In this document: piece by piece, positions 1 to 8,028 of the stretch
Layout: each line of letters begins with the position of its first letter
How positions within the stretch are numbered: the stretch's first letter is position 1
Origin: Maritimibacter sp.
Lineage (GTDB): Bacteria; Pseudomonadota; Alphaproteobacteria; Rhodobacterales; Rhodobacteraceae
Assembly: GCA_020441225.1 (NCBI GenBank)
Contig: JAGRMP010000012.1
Location: 17,547-46,655, forward strand
Direction of reading: 5' to 3'
DNA: 29,109 nucleotides
The notes under the pieces: generated by a model
Seen by the model: only the letters and a program-made list of their open reading frames with translations
Told to the model about the DNA's origin: nothing
Database searches by the model: none
Made by a program: the position numbers and the translations under genes

Positions 1-2
1 CC

Positions 3-1178
3 AAGATCCGGCCGCTGGTCGTGGACTTCGACCCGGGAACGGGCAATCTCGATGCGGCGCTGGACGGTCTTCCGGCCCAGGTCGCGGCCTACCGCGAGGA
101 CTACGCCGCCTATTACGAGCGCTGCAAACATGACAGTTCGCCGGCCGTGCGCGACCCCAACGCCGTGGTCTACCTGGTGCCCGGCGTCGGCATGATCACC
201 TTCGCCAAGGACAAGGCGACCGCCCGGATCTCGGGCGAATTCTACGTCAACGCGATCAACGTGATGCGCGGCGCGAGCGCGGTCAGCACCTATGTGGGCC
301 TGCCCGAGCAGGAGGCGTTCGACATCGAATACTGGCTTTTGGAAGAAGCGAAGCTCCAGCGGATGCCGAAGCCCAAATCGCTCGCCGGCCGGGTGGCCCT
401 TGTCACCGGCGGCGCCGGCGGGATCGGCTCGGCGACAGCGGAGAAGTATCTCTCCGAGGGCGCCTGCGTGATGCTCGCCGACATCGACGACGAGAGCCTT
501 GCGGCGACGCAGGACAGCCTCACCCAGCGCTACGGCGCCGACGTTGTGCGGACCGTCAACATGGACGTGACCGACGAGGCCGCGGTGGCGCGGGCCTATG
601 CGGACATCGCCGTGGAATTTGGCGGCGTCGACATCCTCGTCTCCAATGCCGGCATCGCCTCGTCGGCGCCGGTCGAGGAGACCACCCTGGGGCTGTGGTC
701 GAAGAACATGGACATCCTGTCCACCGGATATTTCCTGGTCTCGCGCGAAGCCTTCAAACTGTTGCGCGCCCAGGGCCTCGGCGGCTCGATCGTCTTCGTC
801 GCCTCGAAGAACGGCCTCGCCGCCAGCCCCAATGCGGCGGCCTATTGCACCGCCAAGGCGAGCGAGATCCATCTCGCCCGCTGCCTTGCGCTCGAGGGCG
901 CCGAAGCCGGTATCCGGGTCAACGTCGTGAACCCCGATGCGGTGCTGCGCGGCTCGAAGATCTGGGAAGGCGAATGGCTCGAACAGCGCGCCTCGACCTA
1001 CGGAACCGACAAGGGCGGTCTCGAAGAGATGTACCGCAGCCGGTCGATGCTGAAGCGCTCGGTTTTTCCCGAAGACATCGCCGAGGCCGCCTATTTCTTC
1101 GCCTCCGACCTGTCGGCCAAATCGACCGGCAATATCCTCAACGTCGATGCGGGCAACAAGGAGGCGTTCACCCGCTAG
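3..1178 (+). CDS. Bifunctional rhamnulose-1-phosphate aldolase / short-chain dehydrogenase, 3' part
   Basis: The gene is cut by the left edge; the frame is open from base 3 and 391 residues are visible. The first ~120 residues look like the end of a class II aldolase domain, with segments such as VVYLVPGVGM and YWLLEEAKL. A complete classical SDR domain follows, with the nucleotide-binding motif TGGAGGIG at bases 405-428, an NAG motif (VSNAGIA) and the catalytic YxxxK as YCTAK near bases 843-857. Family knowledge: such fused proteins are about 690-700 residues. They cleave L-rhamnulose-1-phosphate to dihydroxyacetone phosphate and L-lactaldehyde, and the SDR half oxidises or reduces lactaldehyde. 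The neighbouring rhaA and rhaD genes support a 6-deoxyhexose role, although L-fuculose-phosphate is also possible. It ends convergently on the SemiSWEET gene with a 4-base overlap. Confidence 0.85.
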   Translation, partial: KIRPLVVDFDPGTGNLDAALDGLPAQVAAYREDYAAYYERCKHDSSPAVRDPNAVVYLVPGVGMITFAKDKATARISGEFYVNAINVMRGASAVSTYVGLPEQEAFDIEYWLLEEAKLQRMPKPKSLAGRVALVTGGAGGIGSATAEKYLSEGACVMLADIDDESLAATQDSLTQRYGADVVRTVNMDVTDEAAVARAYADIAVEFGGVDILVSNAGIASSAPVEETTLGLWSKNMDILSTGYFLVSREAFKLLRAQGLGGSIVFVASKNGLAASPNAAAYCTAKASEIHLARCLALEGAEAGIRVNVVNPDAVLRGSKIWEGEWLEQRASTYGTDKGGLEEMYRSRSMLKRSVFPEDIAEAAYFFASDLSAKSTGNILNVDAGNKEAFTR

Positions 1179-1435
1179 CCGAACCGCAGCTTGAACCCGA
1201 TGATGATGGCCACGATCGCCCCCCCGACCAGGTTCGACACGATCATCGGCACCGAGCCGATGGCGAAGGCATACACGCCCCACATCGAAATGGTGACGAA
1301 CAGGAGCAGGTTCGAGCCGAGCGACAAATCGCGGGTTTCGTGCGTGCGCCAGATCTTGGCGAGCTGCGGCAGCCAGACCAGCGTGCCGAGCACACCGGCG
1401 GTCGCACCGATTACGTTGACGAGCCATTCGGGCAT
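1175..1435 (-). CDS. SemiSWEET (PQ-loop) sugar transporter
   Basis: An 86-residue protein with three predicted membrane helices, near residues 5-26, 40-60 and 62-84. The PQ-loop signature WLPQLAKIW lies at the end of helix 1. Size and layout match bacterial SemiSWEETs, which dimerise to form a facilitative sugar pore in the inner membrane. The ATG at 1435 was chosen because a purine-rich GGGAAA lies just upstream and because the 86-residue length is normal for the family; the same frame stays open much further upstream, but that extension overlaps the lldD-like gene and does not resemble protein. It is divergent from the lldD-rhaA-rhaD operon and overlaps the fused aldolase gene by four bases at its 3' end. 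The substrate is unknown; rhamnose or another deoxyhexose is a context-based guess. Confidence 0.85.
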   Translation of the reverse strand: MPEWLVNVIGATAGVLGTLVWLPQLAKIWRTHETRDLSLGSNLLLFVTISMWGVYAFAIGSVPMIVSNLVGGAIVAIIIGFKLRFG

Positions 1436-1585
1436 GGCATTTCCCTTTCTCGGGAGGCAGGTTGCGTGTCGGAAGCGTCCGGCGCAGAGGACGGGTCGGC
1501 GTGTCGTCAGTCGCGTCGGCGATGCGACCCTAGCGCGCCGGCCGCACGGGGTCAACTTAGGCGGCGGTGCCGCACGGGAGGGACG

Positions 1586-2731
1586 ATGCGGTTGAGCCAG
1601 TGCCATAATTTCCATGATTTCCGGGAGCTTGCGCGGCGGCGCCTGCCGGGGCCGATCTTCAACTACATCGACGGCGCGGCGGAGGACGAGACCGCCTACC
1701 GGCGCAACACCGCGGCTTTCGAAAGCGTCGATCTGCTGCCCTACGTGCTGCGCGGTACCGAGGAAATCGACCTCTCCACCGAAGTGATGGGGCTGAAGCT
1801 CGATCTGCCGTTCTACCTCTCGCCGACCGCGTTGCAGCGGCTGTTTCACCACCAGGGCGAGCGCGCCTCGGCGGCGGCGGCGGCGAAATACGGCACGCTG
1901 TTCGGGGTCTCCTCGCTCGGCACCGTGAGCCTCGAGGAGGTGCGCCAAGCGCACAGCACCCCGCAGGTCTACCAGTTCTATTTCCACCGCGACCGGGGGC
2001 TCAACCGCGAGATGCTGGCACGGGCCAAGGACAGCGGCGTCGACGCGATGATGCTCACGGTCGACAGTATCACCGGCGGCAACCGCGAGCGCGACAAGCG
2101 CACCGGGTTTTCGATCCCGTTCCGGCTGACGCTGGGCGGGCTCGCGCAGTTCATGCTGAAACCCGCCTGGGGGATCAACTACGTCACCCACGAGAAATTC
2201 GCCCTGCCGCAGCTCGACGCGCATGTGGACATGGGCGGCGGGACCACCTCGATCGGGCGCTATTTCACCGAGATGCTCGACCCGACGATGAACTGGGACG
2301 ACCTCGCCGAGATGGTCGAGCTCTGGGGCGGCAGGTTCTGCCTCAAGGGCGTGATCCATCCCGACGACGCCCGGCGCGCGGCCGAGGCGGGCTGCGACGC
2401 GGTGATCCTGTCGAACCACGGCGGACGCCAGCTCGACGGCTCGCGCGCGCCCTTCGACGGGCTCGCCGAAGTGCTCGACACCGCCGGCGACCGGATCGAG
2501 GTCATCATGGACAGCGGCATCCAGCGTGGCACCCATATCGTCAAGGCGCTGGCGATGGGGGCGAAAGCGGTCGGGATCGGCCGGGCCTATCTGTTCCCGC
2601 TCGCTGCCGCCGGGCAGGCCGGGGTCGAGCGCATGCTGGAGCTCCTCAAGGAGGAGGTCACCCGCGACATGCGCCTGATGGGAACGGCCTCGGTCGCCGA
2701 GCTCAGCCGCGACAACCTGCGGCCCCGGTGA
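1586..2731 (+). CDS. lldD: FMN-dependent alpha-hydroxy-acid dehydrogenase (L-lactate dehydrogenase-like)
   Basis: A 381-residue FMN-dependent 2-hydroxyacid oxidising enzyme with a TIM-barrel fold. The N-terminal FNYIDGAAEDE segment corresponds to the flavin-binding YxxGG/A region. The active-site signature SNHGGRQLDG contains the catalytic histidine, His278, and the arginine that binds the substrate carboxylate. The ATG at 1586 is preceded by GGGAGGGACG, a good ribosome binding site; a longer upstream frame is open but is not protein-like. Members of the family oxidise L-lactate, glycolate, mandelate and similar acids. As first gene of an operon with rhaA and rhaD, the likely substrate is L-lactate made from rhamnose-derived L-lactaldehyde, which would feed pyruvate into central metabolism. 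The family is certain and the substrate is inferred; the symbol is by similarity. Confidence 0.87.
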   Translation: MRLSQCHNFHDFRELARRRLPGPIFNYIDGAAEDETAYRRNTAAFESVDLLPYVLRGTEEIDLSTEVMGLKLDLPFYLSPTALQRLFHHQGERASAAAAAKYGTLFGVSSLGTVSLEEVRQAHSTPQVYQFYFHRDRGLNREMLARAKDSGVDAMMLTVDSITGGNRERDKRTGFSIPFRLTLGGLAQFMLKPAWGINYVTHEKFALPQLDAHVDMGGGTTSIGRYFTEMLDPTMNWDDLAEMVELWGGRFCLKGVIHPDDARRAAEAGCDAVILSNHGGRQLDGSRAPFDGLAEVLDTAGDRIEVIMDSGIQRGTHIVKALAMGAKAVGIGRAYLFPLAAAGQAGVERMLELLKEEVTRDMRLMGTASVAELSRDNLRPR

Positions 2732-2778
2732 CCGGGCACACATGTGATCGGGCAGAGCGCTCGAAGATGGAGGCTAGA

Positions 2779-4026
2779 ATGACCAACACTTCCTACGACA
2801 TTGCGCGGAATGTATTCGCCGATTGGGGCGTCGACACAGAGGCCGCCATCGCCCGGCTCGCGACTATCCCGATCTCGGTCCACTGCTGGCAAGGCGACGA
2901 TGTGGTGGGGTTCGAGACCAAAACCGGCACATCCGGCGGCGGCATCCAGGCCACCGGCAACCACCCCGGTCGCGCCCGCACCCCCGACGAGCTGCGCGCC
3001 GACCTCGAGTTCGCATATGCCAACATCCCCGGGACCCACAGGCTCAACCTGCATGCCTTCTACCTCGACAGCGACGAGACGCCCGACCGCGACGAGATCG
3101 AGTATCGCCATTTCGCGCCCTGGGTCGACTGGGCGAAGGCGCAGGGGATCGGGCTCGATTTCAACCCGACCTTCTTTGCCCACGAGAAAGCGGACGACAA
3201 CCTGACCCTCAGCCACCCCGACAGGGGTATCCGCGATTTCTGGATCGAACATGGGCTACGCAGCCGCGAGATCGCCGCGCGGATCGGCCAGGAACTGGGA
3301 TCGGCGGCGATCAACAACATCTGGGTGCCGGACGGGTCGAAAGACGTGCCCGTCGACCGGTTCGCGGCCCGCAAGCGGCTCGAAGCCTCGCTCGACGAGA
3401 TGATCGCCGCGCCGCATGACCCGGCGCATATGCGCGATGCGGTGGAATCGAAGCTTTTCGGCATCGGTGTGGAATCGATGACCGTGGGCAGCCACGAGTT
3501 CTATCTCGGCTACGCGATCCGCAACAAGACGGTGCTCTGCCTCGACATGGGCCATTTCCACCCGACCGAGAACATCGCCGACAAGCTCAGCGCCGTGGCG
3601 CTTTCGGTCGACGAGTTGCTCCTGCATGTGTCGCGCCCGGTGCGTTGGGACAGCGACCACGTGATCCTGCTCAACGACGATATCTTACAGATGGCGCAGG
3701 AGCTGGTGTTCGGCGATCTGCTCGCCCGCACCCAAATCGGGCTCGATTTCTTCGATGCCACGATCAGCCGCACGGCAGCCTGGGTGATCGGCACCCGCAA
3801 CATGCAAAAGGCGCTGATGCGCGCATTGCTCCTGCCGCAGGCGCGGTTGAAGGCGGCGGAAGACGCGCTCGACTTCACCACCCGGCTGGTGTTGAGCGAG
3901 GAGCTGAAGGATCTGCCCTTCGCCGCCGTCTGGGACGAGTTCTGCGCGCGGCTGGACGTCCCGGTGGGCCGCGCGCTCCTTGCCGATCTCGACGCCTACC
4001 AGGCGTCTGTCGCGTCCCGCGGATAG
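2779..4026 (+). CDS. rhaA: L-rhamnose isomerase (RhaA type)
   Basis: A 415-residue cytoplasmic metalloenzyme that interconverts L-rhamnose and L-rhamnulose. It aligns throughout with enterobacterial RhaA (about 419 residues): SVHCWQGDDV, GGIQATGNHPG, RLNLHAFYLDSD, DAVESKLFGIG, CLDMGHFHPTE and PVRWDSDHV are all conserved. By alignment the metal ligands are His259, Asp291 and Asp293 (His262, Asp294 and Asp296 in E. coli). The ATG at 2779 was chosen because GGAGG at 2769-2773 sits five bases before it; in-frame ATG 2767 overlaps that site. It lies 47 bp after the lldD-like gene and 9 bp before rhaD, in one operon. This is not the RhaI-type isomerase usual in rhizobia. Confidence 0.95.
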   Translation: MTNTSYDIARNVFADWGVDTEAAIARLATIPISVHCWQGDDVVGFETKTGTSGGGIQATGNHPGRARTPDELRADLEFAYANIPGTHRLNLHAFYLDSDETPDRDEIEYRHFAPWVDWAKAQGIGLDFNPTFFAHEKADDNLTLSHPDRGIRDFWIEHGLRSREIAARIGQELGSAAINNIWVPDGSKDVPVDRFAARKRLEASLDEMIAAPHDPAHMRDAVESKLFGIGVESMTVGSHEFYLGYAIRNKTVLCLDMGHFHPTENIADKLSAVALSVDELLLHVSRPVRWDSDHVILLNDDILQMAQELVFGDLLARTQIGLDFFDATISRTAAWVIGTRNMQKALMRALLLPQARLKAAEDALDFTTRLVLSEELKDLPFAAVWDEFCARLDVPVGRALLADLDAYQASVASRG

Positions 4027-4035
4027 GAGGCCGAC

Positions 4036-4881
4036 GTGGCGGTATTCACCCACCCGATATCCTTCGTGAAAGAAGCGGCACCGTTCCTGCACCTGTGCTG
4101 GAAAATGGGCTGGAATGAAGCCAACGGCGGCAATTTCTCCTGGCGCCTGCCGGCGCAGGAGATCGAAGGCATCCTCGCGCGGCACTACCCCGAACTTGCC
4201 CAGCAGCCCGCCGTGCCGATGCCGATCGACGAGCCGGGGCTCGACGGCGAATACTTCCTCGTGACCGGGGCGGGACAGTTCTTCCGGCACGCGCTGGAGC
4301 ATCCCAACCAGGTCTTCGGCATCGTCCAGATCGTCGAGCGGGGCACCGCCTACCGCGTGGTGTGGGGGTATTCGTCCGGTGCCAAACCGACCTCGGAGTT
4401 CGCCACCCATCTCGTGGCGCACGCGATCCGCAAGCGCGTGTCGAACGGGCGCGAGCGGATCATCCTGCACAGTCATCTGCCCGAGTTCATCGCGCTGAGC
4501 TTCCTTGAGCCGCTCGACAGCCGGGCGCTCACCCGCGCGCTGTGGGAAAAGATGCCCGAATGCATCGTGCTGTTCCCCGATGGCGTGCGGGTTGTGCCGC
4601 TCCTGTTGCCGGGCACCGTCGAGATCGCCGAGGCCTCAGGACGGGAACTGGAGAACAGCCGGGTCATTTCCTGGAGCCACCATGGCATCTTCGTCTCGGA
4701 AGAAAGCCCCAACAAGGTCTTCGGACTTGTGGAAACCATTGAAAAGGCCGCGCTGATCCACCGCAAAGTCTTGTCAGCGGGCGGGCCGAAACGCCGGATC
4801 TCGACCGAGGTCCTGCGGCAACTCGCCGAGACGTTCGGGCATGTCATGGTGGCAGAACCCGATTGGCTGGATGACGCCTGA
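4036..4881 (+). CDS. rhaD: Rhamnulose-1-phosphate aldolase (stand-alone RhaD)
   Basis: A 281-residue class II zinc aldolase of the enterobacterial RhaD type, which splits L-rhamnulose-1-phosphate into dihydroxyacetone phosphate and L-lactaldehyde. Matching landmarks are WNEANGGNFSWRL near the N terminus, FLVTGAGQFFR, the catalytic glutamate Glu121 in PTSEFATH, zinc ligands His145 and His147 in ILHSHLPE, and His216 in WSHHGIF; these correspond to E. coli Glu117, His141, His143 and His212. The start is GTG, five bases after a strong AGGAGG that overlaps the rhaA stop region, so translation is probably coupled. The oddity is that the window already contains a fused aldolase/dehydrogenase for the same reaction. 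Confidence 0.93.
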   Translation: MAVFTHPISFVKEAAPFLHLCWKMGWNEANGGNFSWRLPAQEIEGILARHYPELAQQPAVPMPIDEPGLDGEYFLVTGAGQFFRHALEHPNQVFGIVQIVERGTAYRVVWGYSSGAKPTSEFATHLVAHAIRKRVSNGRERIILHSHLPEFIALSFLEPLDSRALTRALWEKMPECIVLFPDGVRVVPLLLPGTVEIAEASGRELENSRVISWSHHGIFVSEESPNKVFGLVETIEKAALIHRKVLSAGGPKRRISTEVLRQLAETFGHVMVAEPDWLDDA

Positions 4882-4883
4882 GC

Positions 4884-4909
4884 GCGCCGGCGGGTCTGCC
4901 CGCCGGTGC
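4884..4909. terminator. Hairpin between convergent rhaD and lactonase genes
   Basis: Just after the rhaD stop there is a perfect 8-bp stem, CCGGCGGG (4887-4894) and CCCGCCGG (4899-4906), with a TCTG loop. It can be extended by three pairs, one of them G-U. There is no good T-tract on either strand, so this is a terminator or 3'-end stabiliser by position and stem strength only. It could serve both converging transcripts. Confidence 0.5.
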
Positions 4910-4968
4910 CGTCTTGCGGCGTGTGGAATGGCTCGCTCCGGTTGGGCGCCGGGACAGACCGGGGGCGG

Positions 4969-5808
4969 TCAGCTCAGACGGTAGATGGCCCGTGCATTGC
5001 CCGCGGCGATCAACGACTGCTCATCGGCGGAAAGCCCGGAAATCAACCGACGCGTCAGCCTGATCCATTCCGGCAGTCCCGAGCCCAGGTTCACGACCGG
5101 CCAGTCGCCGCCCCATACGATCCGATCCGGCCCGAAGCATTCGATGATATGATTGACCCAGGGTTCCAGCGTTTCCAGGTTTGCCGTCCCCGGCGCGCAA
5201 TAGGCGGTGATGCCCGACAGCTTGACCTTCACGTTCGGGAGCGCGGACAGCGCCTTGACCCCGGTCGACCATTCCTCGAAGCCGCCGCCGGCAATGTCCG
5301 GCACGCCGCAATGGTCGAGAACCATCACGGTCCGATCGCAGGCGGCTGCCAGTTCCGCGCCGATCGGCAGTTGACGCGCCAACAGGCACAGGTCGAACGG
5401 CAGTCCGGCCCTGCCGATCTTGCGCAGGTTGGCGCGGAACATGTCCGACCGGGAAAGATCGTCGGGCATCACATGGAGGATGCGGCGGAAACCGACCACG
5501 TTCAGCTCCGTGCATTCCTCTAGCCAGGGATCGAAGTCCCGGTCGTCTTCCGGCCGGCAGGACGCGATCTGACCGAGCAGGCCGTGGCGACCGACGCGCC
5601 CGGCGATGAACCGGGCCTCGGCCTTGTAATCGGCGTCGTCAACGCCGGACTCCATGAAGATCGTGCCACCGATCCCTGCGTCCCGGGTCAGGCTCGAATA
5701 GTCTCGTCGGGTGAAATCGCCGCAAGCGAGCGCCGGAATATCGTTTGTCCAGCCGTATCCGAACCGCGCCCGATAGATCAGGTGCTGATGGGTGTCGATG
5801 AAGTTCAC
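4969..5808 (-). CDS. Amidohydrolase-family lactonase (L-fucono/L-rhamnono-lactonase-like)
   Basis: A 279-residue TIM-barrel metal hydrolase of the Amidohydro_2 type. The N-terminal metal-binding HxH is DTHQH (His7, His9), a later histidine lies in VLDHCGVPD, and the C-terminal metal-site aspartate is in VWGGDWPV. Many characterised relatives open sugar-acid 1,4- or 1,5-lactones, for example L-fuconolactone or L-rhamnono-lactone. It is the last gene of a leftward operon that also encodes an Rbs-type importer and a zinc alcohol dehydrogenase, so it would hydrolyse the lactone formed when the dehydrogenase oxidises an imported aldose. The substrate is inferred; 2-pyrone-4,6-dicarboxylate hydrolase-like enzymes share the fold. 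Confidence 0.75.
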   Translation of the reverse strand: MNFIDTHQHLIYRARFGYGWTNDIPALACGDFTRRDYSSLTRDAGIGGTIFMESGVDDADYKAEARFIAGRVGRHGLLGQIASCRPEDDRDFDPWLEECTELNVVGFRRILHVMPDDLSRSDMFRANLRKIGRAGLPFDLCLLARQLPIGAELAAACDRTVMVLDHCGVPDIAGGGFEEWSTGVKALSALPNVKVKLSGITAYCAPGTANLETLEPWVNHIIECFGPDRIVWGGDWPVVNLGSGLPEWIRLTRRLISGLSADEQSLIAAGNARAIYRLS

Positions 5809-6022
5809 GCGATCCTCCCCGGTCTGCGACGGTCTCCCGGCGGTGCCGATCGCGGCCCGATACGGCGCGCATCCCGTTCACCGGCTCCGAGACGATGGTG
5901 CGGTTTCATCCCGGGCCCCGCTCGGGGGGCGGGGCAGGCGGCGCGGATGGCGAGATGCGCCGCCGCCCTGGTGATCCTGCTGCGGTTGCGGCAGGGACAG
6001 GCGCGGGATCGGTTCGGCCGCA
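5809..6022. other. 214-bp spacer with hairpin between dehydrogenase and lactonase genes
   Basis: No gene is supported here. The spacer is very GC-rich and contains a 7-bp perfect stem, GCCCCGC (5915-5921) and GCGGGGC (5929-5935), with a 7-base loop. No T-run follows it on the minus strand. It could attenuate or process the operon transcript, or the lactonase may have its own promoter here, but no clear promoter was seen. Confidence 0.35.
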
Positions 6023-7006
6023 TCAGCCGATCTCGATCACGGCTTTGACCAAGCCGCCCTTTTCGGTCGTCCAGCGGGCCAGATCGGCGGCGCTGGACCT
6101 CAGGCTGGTGCGGTGGGTGATGACGCGGTCCAGGTCGATCTCGCCCGCGCGGATCGCGGCCATGACATGCTCGAAATCGTCCTGGGTCGCGTTGCGGCTG
6201 GCCAGGAGGGTCAGTTCCTTGCTGTGGAAATCCGGGTCGAAAAAGGAGATGTGGTCCTTGATTACGCCGACCATTACGAATTTGCCGCCGGGTGCAGTGC
6301 GCTCGAACCCCTGTTCCATCGCGGTGCGATTGCCGGTGGCGTCGAAGACCACGTCGTGGGTATCCTTGTCGGCCGTTGTGACCGCAACGCCCGCCAGGCC
6401 CGCAACCTGGTGCGCCCTGTCGGCGTCGATGTCGTAGAGATCGACCGCGGCGCCCGTCAGCCGGGCGAAGATCGCGGCGCCCAACCCGATCGGACCGGCG
6501 CCGACAACCAGAACCTTGTCCCCCGCGCCGGGAGCGCCGCGCCGCACGGCGTGGGCGCCGATGGCGAGAAATTCGATGACTGCGCAGGCATCGGGCGAAA
6601 GCCCCCCGGTCTTCAGCAGGTTGCGGGCGGGGAGGATGAATGCCTCGGCCATGCCGCCGTCCCGATGCACGCCCAGCACCGAGATGTTTTCGCAGCAGTT
6701 CGGCTTGCCGGCGCGGCAGGTCCGGCAATGGCCGCAGGCGATATACGGATTGACCGAGCATATCTCGCCGCGCGCGAAGTCGGAGCCTTCGGGTGCGGAC
6801 AGCACCTGCACCGCCAGTTCATGACCCATCACGCGCGGGTAGTCCAGGAACGGGTGCTTACCCTCGTAAATATGGTAATCGGTGCCGCAAATGCCGACCC
6901 GCAGGGTGCGCACCAGCGCTTCGTCGGCGGCCGGGACCGGTGCGGGTCGATCCTCGAGCGCCAGAGCGCCGGGGGCGGCGCAGACAAGTGTTTTGATCTT
7001 ATCCAC
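6023..7006 (-). CDS. Zinc-containing alcohol dehydrogenase (sugar/sugar-acid dehydrogenase-like)
   Basis: A 327-residue medium-chain dehydrogenase. Catalytic zinc ligands are Cys40 in ICGTDYH, His61-Glu62 in GHE and probably Glu145. The structural zinc site has Cys91, Cys94, Cys97 and Cys105 in the CGHCRTCRAGKPNCC stretch. The Rossmann motif GAGPIG starts at residue 169. It resembles L-threonine/sorbitol/L-galactonate-5-dehydrogenase relatives, and a short loop at GICGTDYHIYEGKHPF is typical. The start is GTG at 7006. It sits between the binding-protein gene and the lactonase gene, so it probably oxidises the imported sugar or its acid with NAD(P)+. L-fucose, L-rhamnose or L-arabinose are candidates, but sequence alone does not decide. 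Confidence 0.82.
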   Translation of the reverse strand: MDKIKTLVCAAPGALALEDRPAPVPAADEALVRTLRVGICGTDYHIYEGKHPFLDYPRVMGHELAVQVLSAPEGSDFARGEICSVNPYIACGHCRTCRAGKPNCCENISVLGVHRDGGMAEAFILPARNLLKTGGLSPDACAVIEFLAIGAHAVRRGAPGAGDKVLVVGAGPIGLGAAIFARLTGAAVDLYDIDADRAHQVAGLAGVAVTTADKDTHDVVFDATGNRTAMEQGFERTAPGGKFVMVGVIKDHISFFDPDFHSKELTLLASRNATQDDFEHVMAAIRAGEIDLDRVITHRTSLRSSAADLARWTTEKGGLVKAVIEIG

Positions 7007-7037
7007 CGCTTTGTCACTCCAGACGGCCGGGCAGGGT

Positions 7038-7066
7038 TCCGGGGCCGGCAGCGCGCCGGCCCCGGA
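7038..7066. terminator. Strong 12-bp hairpin downstream of the binding-protein gene
   Basis: A perfect inverted repeat has TCCGGGGCCGGC at 7038-7049 and its complement at 7055-7066, with a 5-base loop. It lies within 10 bases of the binding-protein stop and before the dehydrogenase gene. There is no T-tract. This is the usual place for a partial terminator or mRNA-stabilising hairpin that keeps binding-protein expression above that of its neighbours. Confidence 0.55.
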
Positions 7067-7074
7067 GGTGACGT

Positions 7075-7992
7075 TCAGAAGTCACCCATGTTGTCCTTGG
7101 TCACCAGCGCGGCACCGGAGTCGATCAGCGACGGAACCTCTTCGCCTTGCAGCGCCTTGACCAGCGCATCGACGCCAAGCTCGGCCATCTTTGCAGGGAA
7201 CTGCGCGACGGTCGCATCCTCGATGCCGGCCTCCAGGGCTTCAGCCTCGCCGCAGCAGAAGTCGAAGCCGACCAGAACGATGTCGTCGGGGCCGATGCCG
7301 GCGTTCTGGATCGCGCGCGCCGCACCGGCTGCCGGCGGACCGCAGGCGGCATAGATCGCCTTGAGGTCCGGATTGGCGGTCAGCAGGTCCTCGGCGGCGC
7401 TGATCCCCAGCTCTTCGGTGCAGTTGGTGCCGGTTCGGCCGACGATGGTGACGTCGAGGCCGCCAAGACCCTCGAGCATTCCGTTCACCCTGTCATCCAG
7501 GGCCGGAACACCGGGGACACCTTCGAGGATGCCCAGCGTGTCGCCCGCGCTCAACTGGCCGGCGAGGAATTCGCCCGCGATCTTGCCGGCGGCGTAGTTG
7601 TCGGTCGTCGCCAGCGCGGTCAGCCCGTCCCAGTCGGGGATGGAGTTGTCCATCAGGACGACCTTGACCCCGGCGTCGACGGCGCGGTCAAGCGTCGAGG
7701 CAACCGTCGGATCCACCGGCGTCAGGGCAATGCCCTGCACGCCCTGCGCCACCATAGACTCGATCAAGGCGATCTGCCCTTCGATGTCCGTGGCCGACTG
7801 GCCCTGACCATAGGTGATCTCGACCCCGGGATGCGCGGCGGCATAGGCTTTGGCCGCATCTTCCATCGTGCCGAAGAACGGCACCGGAAACTTCGTGATG
7901 AAGCCGAGCTTCACCGTATCCTGCGCCAGACCGGGGCCAGCGGCGGCGGCGGCCGCCAGCACCAGGCCGGTCATGAGTTTTCTGAGTTGCAA
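7075..7992 (-). CDS. Rbs-type periplasmic sugar-binding protein
   Basis: A 305-residue substrate-binding protein of the RbsB/periplasmic-binding-like 1 group. The first ~24 residues form a signal peptide (MQLRKLMTG, a hydrophobic Ala-rich core, GLAQ). Mature-domain landmarks include KLGFITKFPVPFFGTMEDAA, a sugar-binding segment VVLMDNSIP, and the VLVGFDF strand late in the protein. The start codon is TTG, six bases after a strong GGGAGG; the next in-frame Met would cut the signal peptide. It carries four cysteines in the mature protein (Cys191, 217, 246, 247), unusual for RbsB relatives and perhaps disulfide-bonded. It delivers sugar to the permease/ATPase encoded just upstream. Confidence 0.88.
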   Translation of the reverse strand: MQLRKLMTGLVLAAAAAAGPGLAQDTVKLGFITKFPVPFFGTMEDAAKAYAAAHPGVEITYGQGQSATDIEGQIALIESMVAQGVQGIALTPVDPTVASTLDRAVDAGVKVVLMDNSIPDWDGLTALATTDNYAAGKIAGEFLAGQLSAGDTLGILEGVPGVPALDDRVNGMLEGLGGLDVTIVGRTGTNCTEELGISAAEDLLTANPDLKAIYAACGPPAAGAARAIQNAGIGPDDIVLVGFDFCCGEAEALEAGIEDATVAQFPAKMAELGVDALVKALQGEEVPSLIDSGAALVTKDNMGDF

Positions 7993-8028
7993 TGTCTTCC
8001 TCCCTTTGGTGACGTTGTTCCCGTTGGA

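Noticed and set aside
695..1585. Upstream extension of the lldD-like frame to 678 codons
   Set aside because: It overlaps the SDR gene out of frame; the family start and a strong ribosome binding site are at 1586.
1436..2743. Upstream extension of the SemiSWEET frame to 522 codons
   Set aside because: The extension runs antisense through the lldD-like gene and is rich in Arg/Glu/His/Pro with no domain; only the last 86 residues form a protein.
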